Below are positions 9,938 through 19,841 of a stretch of 64,000 bases of DNA, one piece after another. This DNA is from Calothrix sp. PCC 6303 (lineage in GTDB: Bacteria > Cyanobacteriota > Cyanobacteriia > Cyanobacteriales > Nostocaceae), in NCBI RefSeq assembly GCF_000317435.1, contig NC_019751.1:1426001-1490000 (forward strand). Direction: 5' to 3'. Both the position numbers and the translations under genes were made by a program. Position 1 is the stretch's first letter. Each line of letters opens with the position of its first letter. The notes beneath the pieces were generated by a model. It was not told the DNA's origin. It saw only the letters and a program-made list of their open reading frames with translations, and searched no databases.

Positions 9938-10030
9938 AGTCCAACTTCACACCCTGAGAAATGACATACAAACTGTGCGTATCGCGTACATCCAGTTTTC
10001 CCCACTTCCACTCCGTAATCTGGTGAACCC
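9938..10030 (-). pseudogene. Decayed duplicate of the codA 3' end
   Basis: This stretch matches the last part of the intact codA at 11148-11300. Shared blocks are CCAAC(T/C)TCACACCCTGAGAA, ATCGCGTACATCCA and TTCCCCAC(T/C)TCCA(C). Relative to codA it has lost about 45 bases between the first two blocks and about 18 between the next two. It is read in the same orientation as codA and cannot encode protein. Together the two copies flank the toxin-like gene pair as direct repeats. Confidence 0.75.
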
Positions 10031-10112
10031 AGCTTTTGCCCTTATCCGTTATTTGGATAGAATCTAACTGGAAAATGAAGTTATTCTAGAAATAGAGTTA
10101 GCTAAAGGGTTA

Positions 10113-10361
10113 ATGAAAATAGACATGATCACACCAACATCAGGAATTAATTCTGTCGCTACTCCAAAAAAACTACCCTTTTTGGAATCAATTTGCTGGC
10201 AGACTGATGATGTCTATCGGTTCTCCGCAGAAGAAATGTTGAGTCGCTATGAACGTGGTTGGAGATATCATGAGATATATAATAATCTTGAGGGTGAAGA
10301 ACTCGATTTCCTGAAAGAACTTGCCAGACTCTATAAATCCTGGCTACTGGTTGATTTATGA
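10113..10361 (+). CDS. Small protein preceding an AbiEii-type toxin, candidate antitoxin
   Basis: An 82-residue protein with an acidic, mostly helical C-terminal half (FSAEEMLSRYERGWRYHEIY, then EGEELDFLKELARLYKSWLL). Its stop overlaps the start of the nucleotidyltransferase gene (ATGA, 4 bases), a classic sign of translational coupling. I recognise no DNA-binding motif of the AbiEi type. The role as antitoxin or chaperone of the downstream gene rests on position, size and coupling. The ATG at 10113 has no strong ribosome-binding site; a second ATG at 10125 is possible. Confidence 0.65.
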   Translation: MKIDMITPTSGINSVATPKKLPFLESICWQTDDVYRFSAEEMLSRYERGWRYHEIYNNLEGEELDFLKELARLYKSWLLVDL

Positions 10362-11116
10362 CCTTTAGATTAGAACACCATAATAAAATTCTCACAATCC
10401 TCGAATGTTTAGATGATGAGGTACTTAGGGAGGGTTCTGCTTACTTTGGTGGTGGAACCCTTCTTGCTCTTGATTTTGAAGAATACCGACGGAGTAATGA
10501 CGTTGATTTTATTTGCTCTATTGGTACAGAAGGCTACAAATACCTGCGTACATTAATATTTGATCATGGGTATAAAGGGTTATTTCGTGATTCAAGTAAA
10601 ATCAAAATTGGACGTAGTACAACTGACCAGTATGGGATTCGGATGATAATTGGTGTAGATGATATATGGATAAAAACGGAAATTATTGCTGAAAATCGTT
10701 TTCAACTAGACGTACCGAGATACCCAAAATGGTCGCCTGTTCCATGCTTAAGCTTAAATGATTGCTTTACATCTAAACTATTAGCAAATGCTGATCGATA
10801 TATGGATAGTAGTGTAGAAGCTAGAGATTTAATCGATTTAGCAGTTCTTAGATTACAATCTGAAATACCTGAATCATCAATTGATAAAGCTGAAAATACA
10901 TACGAGGTTATACGACCTTTAAAAAAAGCAATTGAACTCTTTCAGCAAAGACCAGATTATAGACAAAAATGTTTTCAAGGTCTACAAGTTGATCAAAATC
11001 ATATTCCCAAAATCATTGATGGTCTTGATTTGCTTTCCATAGATTTAAGTTTATCTCATACTCAAAGGGTTTTTCAAGAACAACATGATATATTTACTGA
11101 TGATTTAGAAGCATAA
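10358..11116 (+). CDS. Nucleotidyltransferase of the AbiEii/AbiGii toxin type
   Basis: A 252-residue protein with the minimal nucleotidyltransferase core: GGGTLLAL (residues 31-38) followed by RRSNDVDF, giving the metal-binding pair Asp48 and Asp50. The block DCFTSKLLANADRYMD, then EARDLIDLAVL, is the helical segment typical of AbiEii/MenT-like enzymes. Members of this family act as toxins that add nucleotides to tRNA or other targets. Codon and base composition are AT-rich and much like the surroundings. Its coupled upstream partner is not AbiEi-like, so this is an atypical pair. The module is flanked by codA 3'-end sequence on both sides. Confidence 0.78.
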   Translation: MTFRLEHHNKILTILECLDDEVLREGSAYFGGGTLLALDFEEYRRSNDVDFICSIGTEGYKYLRTLIFDHGYKGLFRDSSKIKIGRSTTDQYGIRMIIGVDDIWIKTEIIAENRFQLDVPRYPKWSPVPCLSLNDCFTSKLLANADRYMDSSVEARDLIDLAVLRLQSEIPESSIDKAENTYEVIRPLKKAIELFQQRPDYRQKCFQGLQVDQNHIPKIIDGLDLLSIDLSLSHTQRVFQEQHDIFTDDLEA

Positions 11117-11143
11117 GAATATTTTGCAAAATATAGTCATTTT

Positions 11144-12385
11144 TTAAATCTCCAACCTCACACCCTGAGAAATCACATACAAAGGACGAGAACGTAGGCG
11201 TATAGCATTATAGCGTTGTTTACCACCGTAGGTATCGCGTACATCCAAAACAACTAAAGATGCCGTCTTCCCCACCTCCACCCCATAATCTACCAAGTTG
11301 AGGGTTTTGGCTCCATTTCGCGTCACCATATCATAACAAGCATCAATTTCCGAAGTTCCCGTCATTTGGCATACATGTACCCCCATATGTGCTACATCCA
11401 ACATATTCCCCGTACCCAAGCTATACCATGGATCTTGGATACAATCATGACCAAAACTCACATTTAACCCAGCTTGCCAAAGTTCCTTTACCCTTGTTAC
11501 CCCCCTGCGTTTCGGGTAACTATCAGTTCTGCCCTGCAAAGTAATATTAATTAAAGGGTTGGCAATCAAGTTAATTTTTGCCCGTTGCAGAAAACCGATC
11601 AACTTCAAAGCATAGGCATTATTGTAAGAAGCAAAAGCCGTCGTATGACTAGCAGTCACCTTACTACCCATCCCCGTCCTAATTGCACAGGCAGCCACCA
11701 CTTCCAAAAACCGTGATTGATCATCATCGATTTCATCACAGTGAATATCAATCAACCTATCATACTGCTGCGCCAACTCAAAAATCCGCTGCACCGAACG
11801 GACACCATCCTCACGAGTTAGTTCGTAGTGAGGGATACCCCCCACCACATCCGCACCCATTTCCACAGCTTTCACCAATAAAGCCTCATTTTCAGGTTGA
11901 GAATAAATGCCATCCTGGGGAAAAGCCACCACCTGAACAGTTATCCAATCCTTCACTTTCTCCCGCACCTCCAAAAGTGCTTGTAGGGCAATTAAATTTG
12001 GTTCACTCACATCTGCGTGAGTCCGCACAAATAATACCCCATAGCTAGCTTGCTGTTTCAACGTCTCAATTGCCCGTTGTTTCACATCAGCAAGGGTAAT
12101 TCCCTGTTTCCTTTCCCCCCAAATTTGAATTCCCTCAAACAAAGTTCCGCTTTCATTCCATCGAGGTTCCCCAGCAGTTAAAGCCGAATCCAAATGGACG
12201 TGGGATTCCACAAACGGGGGGGATATTAACTTCCCAGAAACAGCCAACTCTATATTCCCAGCACCTTCTAGTTGGGATGCGATCGCTATAATCTTTTTAT
12301 CCCTAATTCCAATATCTATTGCATCCTGATTTTCCCCCAACAACTTACCACCACGCAAAACTAAATCGTAGGCAAACTGCGACAT
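11144..12385 (-). CDS. codA: Cytosine deaminase (amidohydrolase family)
   Basis: A metal-dependent hydrolase that deaminates cytosine to uracil for pyrimidine salvage; related family members also act on isoguanine or other ring amines. The metal and catalytic residues are all present: His62 and His64 (SHVHLD), His215 and Glu218 (HCDEIDD), His247 (ASHTTA) and Asp314 (GHDCIQDPW). Each sits one position after the E. coli CodA counterpart, so the alignment is nearly gap-free to that point. The LGTGNMLDVAHMGVHVCQMT stretch is also CodA-like. Length (413) is normal. No permease gene (codB) is adjacent. The last 150 bases have a decayed duplicate about 1.2 kb away. Confidence 0.9.
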   Translation of the reverse strand: MSQFAYDLVLRGGKLLGENQDAIDIGIRDKKIIAIASQLEGAGNIELAVSGKLISPPFVESHVHLDSALTAGEPRWNESGTLFEGIQIWGERKQGITLADVKQRAIETLKQQASYGVLFVRTHADVSEPNLIALQALLEVREKVKDWITVQVVAFPQDGIYSQPENEALLVKAVEMGADVVGGIPHYELTREDGVRSVQRIFELAQQYDRLIDIHCDEIDDDQSRFLEVVAACAIRTGMGSKVTASHTTAFASYNNAYALKLIGFLQRAKINLIANPLINITLQGRTDSYPKRRGVTRVKELWQAGLNVSFGHDCIQDPWYSLGTGNMLDVAHMGVHVCQMTGTSEIDACYDMVTRNGAKTLNLVDYGVEVGKTASLVVLDVRDTYGGKQRYNAIRLRSRPLYVISQGVRLEI

Positions 12386-12474
12386 ATTAAATTCCCAATT
12401 CTGAGTTAGTTAATTCGGTAAATATAAAGATTCAGTAAATTGTTACCTATGATACTTGTAAAACCCAATAATAG

Positions 12475-12562
12475 GGGATACCCTTGAAGGGTGTGAGGAG
12501 TAAGTTGAAAATCAAAAAACGCCTAGGGTGGAAACACGGTAACACTCCTGGGCGTTTTTTGC
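12475..12562 (+). ncRNA. yfr2: Yfr2-family small RNA (Cyano-1 type)
   Basis: Two known hallmarks of the Yfr2 family lie together on the plus strand. GTGTGAGGAGT (12491-12501) is the exact complement of the invariant ACUCCUCACAC motif of the small RNA Yfr1, and GGAAACA (12530-12536) lies in the loop of the 3' hairpin. That hairpin has a 14-bp stem, AAAAAACGCCTAGG against CCTGGGCGTTTTTT, and its T-run makes it a rho-independent terminator. A short 5' hairpin CCCTTGAAGGG precedes the Yfr1-complementary stretch. The 5' end is approximate; a TATGAT at 12449 is one possible -10 box but no -35 is clear. It is transcribed toward por but should end before it. Confidence 0.8.
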
Positions 12563-12662
12563 TTGTAATTAGATACTCAAAACTGCACATGGTTAATGAA
12601 AACCAAGCCTTCCCATGTGTTAAATTCAGTCAAGAAAACTCCACCTAACAACCAGCCTATGA

Positions 12663-13827
<1,165 letters not shown>

Positions 13828-13898
13828 CAAATTTTTGGTAAACTTTGAGAGTGGGAGGGATCTAATTTCCCTTCCAAAACTACCGAAACCCTAGTTTA

Positions 13899-15593
13899 CT
13901 ATTCAGTTAAGTTTGTTTTTATACGTATTAAACTATACTCTTTTATTTTCCCCAATATTTCATACTGCCAAGATGCCTTAGCCAAGTTATTATTGGATAT
14001 CCAAGCATAACTGCCGGGAAATAAATTAGCGACATTTTCTGTATGCATACCTGATGTACGAGTATAAAAAGACATCAAAACCTCTGATTTACCTCCAGTG
14101 CCAACGAAATTAACTGGAGAGGATTTGAGAACTTGTGCGATCGCTGGTTGCTCCACAAAGGTTTTAAAATCAGGATTGTAATTACCCAAAAATCCACTTC
14201 CACCAGCAACAGCTAAACCTAACCAAGCTGGAATCAAATACCCAGCAACCCAATAAGCTGCTGAAAGAAACTTTATTTTTCGATGGTAGCGTCCCCAAAA
14301 TATCATCGGGACAATCAGGAAGCTAAAACCACAGACAAAGCACAGTGTCCCGTAGCGGTTGAAGTTAGGATTATCGAAAGTCATAATTAAACTCGTGACG
14401 AATAAAGTTAAAACACCAAAAAATCCCCAAATATAACTAAAATTGCGAATTAAAGAAAATTCTTTCATTCCTATAGGTTGTTTTTTACGAGTTAAAACTT
14501 GAATTCCTCTCAAAGGTTGGTAAGTGTCTTCAAAATCAATATATTGATCATTTAACTCCAACTGGTATATCTTGATTAGATGATCTAAAGCAATAGCTGC
14601 CAACATCGCAATAAAGGGATATAAACACAAGCTGTAATGCGATAAACGAGTTGAGAAAAAAGTCAATTCTAAAAATAAAACTACTGGAAAACCAACTATT
14701 AATAATTGATATTTAGGTAAAGGGTTTTTCACTTTCAAAATCCAGCCAAACACCGCAAAGAAAAACCAAGGAAATGATTTGATAGGAATATTCCAAAAAT
14801 AAAATAATATTCCATTTCCTTGACGTTCATTAGAGCCTAATCTAATTGCGAAGTTAGCTAATTCCGTCACTCCACCATTTCCATAGTGGAGGAAACTTAA
14901 CCAAATCCAAATAAATGTAGGAATTAAACCAATAATAAAGCCCAAATACAAAAAAGGACTATTTAAATGCCGATGACGGCGATATTCACCAAGTAAATAG
15001 GGAAATAAAGCCATAATTGGCAGGAAAATCATGAAACTTCTGACAAGGAAGCCTAAAGATAAAGAAAACCCAGCAATTAAATCTAAAAAACAGCGATTTT
15101 GGCTATGCTTTTCAGCCTTTAACAAAGCTAGAATTGCCAGCAAAAATAGAAAAATCATCACCACATCTGGGTTTCCTAAGCGGCAATACTGCAACCAAAG
15201 AAACTCAACACTAAAAATAGCACCAGTCAACCAAGCAATCCTGATATTGAAGATAATCTTACTAATTTCATATAAGATCAAAATACACGATATACCGAAA
15301 ATAATACTTGGGAAACGAACACCAAACTCAGTAACCCCAAATAATTTATAGGAACAAGCAATAATCCAATAATAGCCTGGAGTTTTATGGTGAGAACTTG
15401 CCCAAGGATGTATCCAATCACCAGAATCTAGCATCATTTTGGCACGTCCAGCATAGAGTCCCTCATCATGTGCCATTAAACTAGTTTGTTCGGAAGTAAA
15501 TATTAATAATGGTAGTATCCAAATAAATAAAGAAAAACATGAAAATATTAATTTTGGATAGATTCTATTTAAAGCTGGTCTTGTATGGAACAT
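13899..15593 (-). CDS. Membrane glycosyltransferase, GT39/ArnT-like
   Basis: A 564-residue multi-spanning protein with an N-terminal membrane helix. The first extracytoplasmic loop then carries the acidic pair in MAHDEGLYAGRAKMML (about residues 40-55) that binds metal and the lipid-linked sugar in the ArnT/PMT superfamily. The HHKTPGYYW block, then FGVRFPSI, follows in the usual order. At least ten further hydrophobic segments are present, and the C-terminal region is soluble. It probably moves a sugar from a polyprenyl-phosphate donor to a lipid or protein on the outer face of the plasma membrane. Donor and acceptor cannot be told. It is a single gene, convergent with por. Confidence 0.82.
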   Translation of the reverse strand: MFHTRPALNRIYPKLIFSCFSLFIWILPLLIFTSEQTSLMAHDEGLYAGRAKMMLDSGDWIHPWASSHHKTPGYYWIIACSYKLFGVTEFGVRFPSIIFGISCILILYEISKIIFNIRIAWLTGAIFSVEFLWLQYCRLGNPDVVMIFLFLLAILALLKAEKHSQNRCFLDLIAGFSLSLGFLVRSFMIFLPIMALFPYLLGEYRRHRHLNSPFLYLGFIIGLIPTFIWIWLSFLHYGNGGVTELANFAIRLGSNERQGNGILFYFWNIPIKSFPWFFFAVFGWILKVKNPLPKYQLLIVGFPVVLFLELTFFSTRLSHYSLCLYPFIAMLAAIALDHLIKIYQLELNDQYIDFEDTYQPLRGIQVLTRKKQPIGMKEFSLIRNFSYIWGFFGVLTLFVTSLIMTFDNPNFNRYGTLCFVCGFSFLIVPMIFWGRYHRKIKFLSAAYWVAGYLIPAWLGLAVAGGSGFLGNYNPDFKTFVEQPAIAQVLKSSPVNFVGTGGKSEVLMSFYTRTSGMHTENVANLFPGSYAWISNNNLAKASWQYEILGKIKEYSLIRIKTNLTE

Positions 15594-15720
15594 TGTCTAG
15601 GAAAAAATAAGATAAAAACAATGATAACCAAAGGTAGCTATAAATACTATATTTGTGGGTATTTTTGCTAACATTTTAACTATTTTAGTAACACTAAAGT
15701 TGATAGAGTTCATTAAATAT

Positions 15721-15918
15721 ATGACCAAGGAGTGCAAACCCCTCAGACCTTATGTGATAAATCCAGGTAAACTGGTTTCAATATATTCCACGCTAGCGTC
15801 ACAAAAATTAAATCAGAGTCGGATAGAATTAATTAAGCACGGATTGTTTCGCTATCGCCTTGCTTTTATCGATGAATTGAATTTTGTCCAATTACTTCTC
15901 ACCTCAGTTTACTACTAA
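15721..15918 (+). CDS. Doubtful small open frame upstream of the methyltransferase
   Basis: A 65-codon frame starting at ATG 15721 (a GTG at 15655 would extend it to 87) ends 6 bases before the GTG of the methyltransferase frame. The product (MTKECKPLRPY onwards) resembles nothing I know, has no clear domain, and there is no ribosome-binding site. The close spacing is the only argument for a real gene. It may be chance or the leader of the next gene. Confidence 0.2.
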   Translation: MTKECKPLRPYVINPGKLVSIYSTLASQKLNQSRIELIKHGLFRYRLAFIDELNFVQLLLTSVYY

Positions 15919-15924
15919 CTAAAG

Positions 15925-16611
15925 GTGGCACTTGTTGCAAATCAAAATTTTTCTGATCAGATTTATATGTTACTTAATCCCAATCAACGTATTAAAATCG
16001 ACAGTACCGACGACAAGCTTTTTTACTCCTTTCCTCGCTTCGTCACCCATGTAGATGAAGGTTTTATTCAGCAGTTGACTGATTTGTATAGTCAGCGTTT
16101 ACAACCCAATACTCGCATCTTCGACATGATGAGTAGTTGGGTTTCACATCTACCAGAAGACATAAAATTCTCCTACGTAGAGGGACATGGACTGAATGCC
16201 GAAGAATTAGGACGAAATCGTCGTTTGGATCAATATTTTGTCCAGAATCTCAATGAAAACCTTCAGCTACCTTTGAAAGATGAAGATTTTGATGCAGTAA
16301 TTAATTGTGTATCAGTGCAGTATTTACAATACCCCGAAGCCATATTTTCGGAAATTCACCGCATTCTCAAACCAGGTGGATTAGCAATTATCAGCTTTTC
16401 TAACCGAATGTTTTACCAAAAAGCAATTCAAGCTTGGCGTGATACTTCAGAGACAAGTCGAGTTGAATTGGTAAAAAACTATTTTAATTCAGTTCCCGGC
16501 TTTTCGATCCCCGAAGTTATAACTCGTGCATCCTCTGTTCCTAACTTCCTCCAATGGTTGGGTGCATCTGGCGGCGACCCGTTCTATGCTGTTATTGCTT
16601 ATAAAGAATAG
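15925..16611 (+). CDS. Class I SAM-dependent methyltransferase
   Basis: A soluble 228-residue protein of the methyltransferase-11 type. The acidic end of strand 2 and the loop before strand 4 are visible: LPLKDEDFDAVINCVSVQYL, then EIHRILKPGGLAIISFSN, the standard post-motif region. The glycine-rich motif I is degenerate (TRIFDMMSSWVSHLP in place of DxGxGxG), which is seen in a family of cyanobacterial and plastid proteins of this kind. Substrate is unknown. The GTG start has no good ribosome-binding site; ATG at 15967 (MLLNPNQRIKID) is an equally plausible start and would drop 14 residues. Confidence 0.75.
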   Translation: MALVANQNFSDQIYMLLNPNQRIKIDSTDDKLFYSFPRFVTHVDEGFIQQLTDLYSQRLQPNTRIFDMMSSWVSHLPEDIKFSYVEGHGLNAEELGRNRRLDQYFVQNLNENLQLPLKDEDFDAVINCVSVQYLQYPEAIFSEIHRILKPGGLAIISFSNRMFYQKAIQAWRDTSETSRVELVKNYFNSVPGFSIPEVITRASSVPNFLQWLGASGGDPFYAVIAYKE

Positions 16612-16827
16612 TGAAAAAGGATCTAGACAGGAAGAAAATATATGCTTGCCATAGTCTCAGGGGTGTAAGACTTATTTAAGATCTATTGGCGAACAAAACT
16701 TCCTGCCTATGATACATAATGTTTATTTTGTGTCCTGGTTCTGGGCATACTCGCAGCTTTGCGGCTAAATTCGAGTAGATGCTCAAACTATTACCGTCAG
16801 CATTTTAGGTATAACGAGGAGTTACGT

Positions 16828-17337
16828 ATGGCTTTACCAAGGATCCGTAGAGTATTCGCAGCATTGCTACTGTCAGTTATATTACTGACAACAGCTTGTC
16901 AAAGCAAGGCTCCTAGCCAATTTGATACAGCCCAAAAGGAAAGTAGCCGTCAGCGCAGCGGTCAAGCAGTTGACAAAAAGGCAACACAAGGTAGTGAATT
17001 TAACAAGTTCTTCCCAGGAGATGGTGATGGCTATCAACGGGTTTACACCCAAGAGAAAAAGGGCTTTGCTGAAGCTAATTTGAAAAAAGGCGGCAAAGTA
17101 CTGGCACAACTAGCGATTTCTGATACAACTAGCACCCCAACAGCAGCTGCTGCTTATTCTAACAGCACTAAAAAAATTGGTGGTTATCCCTCCAGAACCC
17201 TAGGAAGTACACAAACAGGTGTTTTAGTGGGTAAATATCAAGTTAAAGTTATTTCCAAAGATCCAACTTTTACCGCTAGTGATCGTGAAGCTTGGTTGCA
17301 AAAGTTTAATTTAGCTGGTTTGTCTAAGTTGAAATAA
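16828..17337 (+). CDS. Conserved cyanobacterial lipoprotein
   Basis: The ATG at 16828 has a good GAGGAG site 6-7 bases upstream, so the longer frame from 16759 is rejected. The product (169 residues) begins with a lipoprotein signal peptide: positive MALPRIRR, hydrophobic FAALLLSVILL and a lipobox TTAC, with the modified Cys at residue 23. The mature part is a small basic domain rich in Lys, Gly and Thr; no enzyme motif is seen. The next gene follows after 46 bases on the same strand with its own ribosome-binding site, suggesting an operon. The function is unknown. Confidence 0.8.
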   Translation: MALPRIRRVFAALLLSVILLTTACQSKAPSQFDTAQKESSRQRSGQAVDKKATQGSEFNKFFPGDGDGYQRVYTQEKKGFAEANLKKGGKVLAQLAISDTTSTPTAAAAYSNSTKKIGGYPSRTLGSTQTGVLVGKYQVKVISKDPTFTASDREAWLQKFNLAGLSKLK

Positions 17338-17383
17338 AATAGCTGAGACTCGTAATTTTACATGACTAAACCAGGAGAACTTG

Positions 17384-18271
17384 ATGAGTAAAGCAATTTT
17401 TGAGTTGGTTGACGAATTACCAACTGGTGGTTTGACAATTTCGTTATTAAATGCGTTAGATTTTGTCGCTCCCGGTGAGTGGAGAAATATTACTGGTTTT
17501 GTGAATACCATTAAACACATCACTGGTGAGTCAGACGAAAGCCTAATTCAGCAAATAGGCGATCGCGCTGTATATCTATATAATGATCGTTCCCAAGGCT
17601 ATCAGACCGCAATGCGGCTGTACCAAACAGTTGATAGCACCGATAAAGCTTTGGGTGCAGCAGCTTTGGCAAATAAAGTTGGCGAAAGTATTTCCTTTTT
17701 GGGTTTTCTCGATAAAATCACTCCCAAAGCTGATAAAGCTCAAACTATTGACTTGTCTTTAAAACTGGTAGCCGAATTAGTGGCATTTTGCCAAATTAAT
17801 GGAATTCCTGGCGACAGTATTGGTGATTTCGTCGCTTCACTAGGTGAATATAGCGGTGAATCATTAATTCGTATGGTTGCCCTGGTTTGTGTTGATGGGT
17901 TAATTCCCCTAGGTCCAGATTTTATCCAAAAAGCAACATCTGGTTTAAGTCAAATGCAACCACAGGAGTTGGAACAAAACTCGACTTTCAAAAATATCCA
18001 AGATGCGATTCCTGGTAATGGCGCAGGTGGAAAGCTCAACTTTATTGGTGAAAGTTTTGACTCAGTAAAAGGCTGGATGACTAACCTGGTAAGCACTAAT
18101 AATCTATCCCCTGAGAGAGTTTTGGGTAATCTTCAAGGCGTTATGCAAATTGCTGATGATAAGCTCGATTATGTGGCTGCGTTCATTGATATGTCTACCA
18201 ACTATTATGAGCATACAGGTACACAAACTTTAGCACGACGCTTGATTGAGCGGGCTTTCGCTGAAATTTAG
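17384..18271 (+). CDS. Conserved cyanobacterial protein of unknown function
   Basis: A 295-residue, mostly helical soluble protein without signal peptide or membrane helix. ATG 17384 is chosen over the TTG three bases earlier because AGGAG lies 6 bases upstream. The N-terminal part (LPTGGLTISLLNALDFVAPG) and a glycine-rich middle (AIPGNGAGGKLNF) show no catalytic motif I recognise. It follows the lipoprotein gene closely and is probably co-transcribed with it. A MITE-like element lies just after the stop. Confidence 0.78.
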   Translation: MSKAIFELVDELPTGGLTISLLNALDFVAPGEWRNITGFVNTIKHITGESDESLIQQIGDRAVYLYNDRSQGYQTAMRLYQTVDSTDKALGAAALANKVGESISFLGFLDKITPKADKAQTIDLSLKLVAELVAFCQINGIPGDSIGDFVASLGEYSGESLIRMVALVCVDGLIPLGPDFIQKATSGLSQMQPQELEQNSTFKNIQDAIPGNGAGGKLNFIGESFDSVKGWMTNLVSTNNLSPERVLGNLQGVMQIADDKLDYVAAFIDMSTNYYEHTGTQTLARRLIERAFAEI

Positions 18272-18283
18272 TCACTTGATTAT

Positions 18284-18474
18284 TAAACCTCGTCTATCTT
18301 GAAAACTGTAGTTTTCCATCAAGATCTTAAGTAGGCGTAGCCAGCCCTACGGGCATACTAGCTTCGTCTACGTGAACGGCAACCCCTTTGGGGAAGGACA
18401 AGCCGCTGTGCGTCTACGCAATGACGCATTTAAATCGCTCAAAAAACTCCGGATTTCATCATAGAAGAGGTTTA
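18284..18474. mobile_element. MITE-like element, copy 1 (191 bp)
   Basis: The ends are near-perfect 14-bp inverted repeats: TAAACCTCGTCTAT (18284-18297) and ATAGAAGAGGTTTA (18461-18474), 13 of 14 matching. Inside the left end a second palindrome, TCTTGAAAACT/AGTTTTCCATCAAGA, forms a hairpin. There is no coding capacity. A shorter, diverged copy sits at 39041-39170. The interior of this copy holds an extra segment of about 60 bp containing further palindromes (CCCTACGGG, CCCCTTTGGGG). Confidence 0.7.
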
Positions 18475-18627
18475 GTTCAATTCAGACTAAGTGTAGGGCA
18501 AGCATTCCATCTGCCCTACATAAATTTGAAAATACGAGGTTTTTGATATCTATCTAGCCAACGTCGAAATTCATAGCGTAATTTTTGTACTTTTTCTGTA
18601 GTTTGCTCGGGGCGGCACGTCTGCGGA

Positions 18628-18715
18628 GTTGGATGACCCCCCAAAGCTGCCTTGTTAAATCCCCGTTACAAAATAGACTTATCACTTATTACTGATTACT
18701 CATTACTTCTTTTTT
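18628..18715 (-). repeat. Dispersed repeat, copy A
   Basis: Read on the minus strand it goes from a run of AGTAAT-like heptamers through GTAACGGGGATTTAACAAGG to CATCCAAC. The same unit recurs at 20833-20880, 47042-47100 and 50433-50513. This copy lies just past the stop of the RodZ-like gene. Confidence 0.65.
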
Positions 18716-18737
18716 AATTAGTATTACACTAGCAATT

Positions 18738-19589
18738 TTACTGAGGCTTTGGAATAGAATCCGGTGCTGGTGTGACTTCGGTTGCACTATATTTAGCCTC
18801 CTTCACACTGCCGACACTTCCCATAACTGTAGCTGGCTGTTTATTTACAGAAACTAAAACTGCCCCAGCATTACCTGAACGGATCGAGATCTCTTTTTGA
18901 GCAGTCCAGCTTTGTTTTTCTCCTTTTTTCATATTTCCAACAAATACGGTTTTCCCATCAACTTTCACCCGCATCCATGATTCGTCTTGAAGCTCTATTC
19001 CCATTTCTACACTAGAACCCACTACTGTAGATGTGGGAGAAATTGTAGGTGTGGGAGAAATTGTAGGCGTTGATATTACAGTACTACTAGGATTTGCCTG
19101 AGTTGAGTTTACCGGAGAAATCGTAACTTTAGGAGTAGCTTGAGCTTGATTAGTAGTCGAGACAGTATTTTTTTGAGCCGTAGAGTCCTGAGATTGCCTT
19201 GGATTCAATATATAAAAAAGTCCAAAGGAAGCTGCTGCTAGTAATAAAATATACGGTATTGCAAGAGGTACATATAAACTTGATTTTTTTTCTAAATTAA
19301 GATCATCATTATTAACCTCTATTGGCGGTAGTAGAGGACTAAATTTATCAGCTAAATTAAGACCATTTAAACCCATACCTTCAGCATAACGACGGATAAA
19401 ACCTTGGACGAAAATAGCCTCCGGTAAATCTTCCGCTCGTCCCTCTTCTAAAGCCAGTAAAAATGCTGGTTTTATTCGCGTATGCATTGATACTTCTTCA
19501 ATACTAATTCCATGTTCTTGACGTATTTGCTGTAAATGTGAACCTATTTCGCGGAATAATTTTTCTTGAGCCTCGTCTAAAAGCTTCAC
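18738..19589 (-). CDS. RodZ-like helix-turn-helix membrane protein
   Basis: A 283-residue protein with the RodZ layout. A cytoplasmic helix-turn-helix is at about residues 14-80 (LQQIRQEHGISIEEVSMHTR, then FVQGFIRRYAEGMGLN). A single membrane helix is near residues 105-125 (VPLAIPYILLLAAASFGLFY). A Ser/Thr/Pro-rich linker follows, then a small beta-rich extracytoplasmic domain (ESWMRVKVDGKTVFVGNMKK). RodZ links MreB to the cell-wall elongation machinery in rod-shaped bacteria; whether that holds here is inference. The linker has short TPTISPT-type repeats. A second protein of this type is encoded at 21167 on the other strand. Confidence 0.82.
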   Translation of the reverse strand: MKLLDEAQEKLFREIGSHLQQIRQEHGISIEEVSMHTRIKPAFLLALEEGRAEDLPEAIFVQGFIRRYAEGMGLNGLNLADKFSPLLPPIEVNNDDLNLEKKSSLYVPLAIPYILLLAAASFGLFYILNPRQSQDSTAQKNTVSTTNQAQATPKVTISPVNSTQANPSSTVISTPTISPTPTISPTSTVVGSSVEMGIELQDESWMRVKVDGKTVFVGNMKKGEKQSWTAQKEISIRSGNAGAVLVSVNKQPATVMGSVGSVKEAKYSATEVTPAPDSIPKPQ

Positions 19590-19841
19590 TGACTTCTCCT
19601 AGATATTTCTTAATGCATTATATTCAATAAAGAAAGCACTTAAATATGTGTATATTCTTTAACTCATTAATCTCGCTTATTCAAAGTATATTTTGAATAA
19701 TACGTTCATAAGATTTAGGGTACCAAATTTAGTGAATTAAATAGTGATAAATTATTGTATTTAGTCATAAATAAAACGGGGTGATAAAAGCTGCAACCTT
19801 TTATAGATTTATCAGTACAAATTGGACTGTGGGTAACAGCG

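Noticed and set aside
12475-12562. Yfr1 on the minus strand, because ACTCCTCACAC can be read there
   Set aside because: On the minus strand no terminator follows the motif, while the plus strand has a T-run terminator and the GGAAACA loop of the Yfr2 family.
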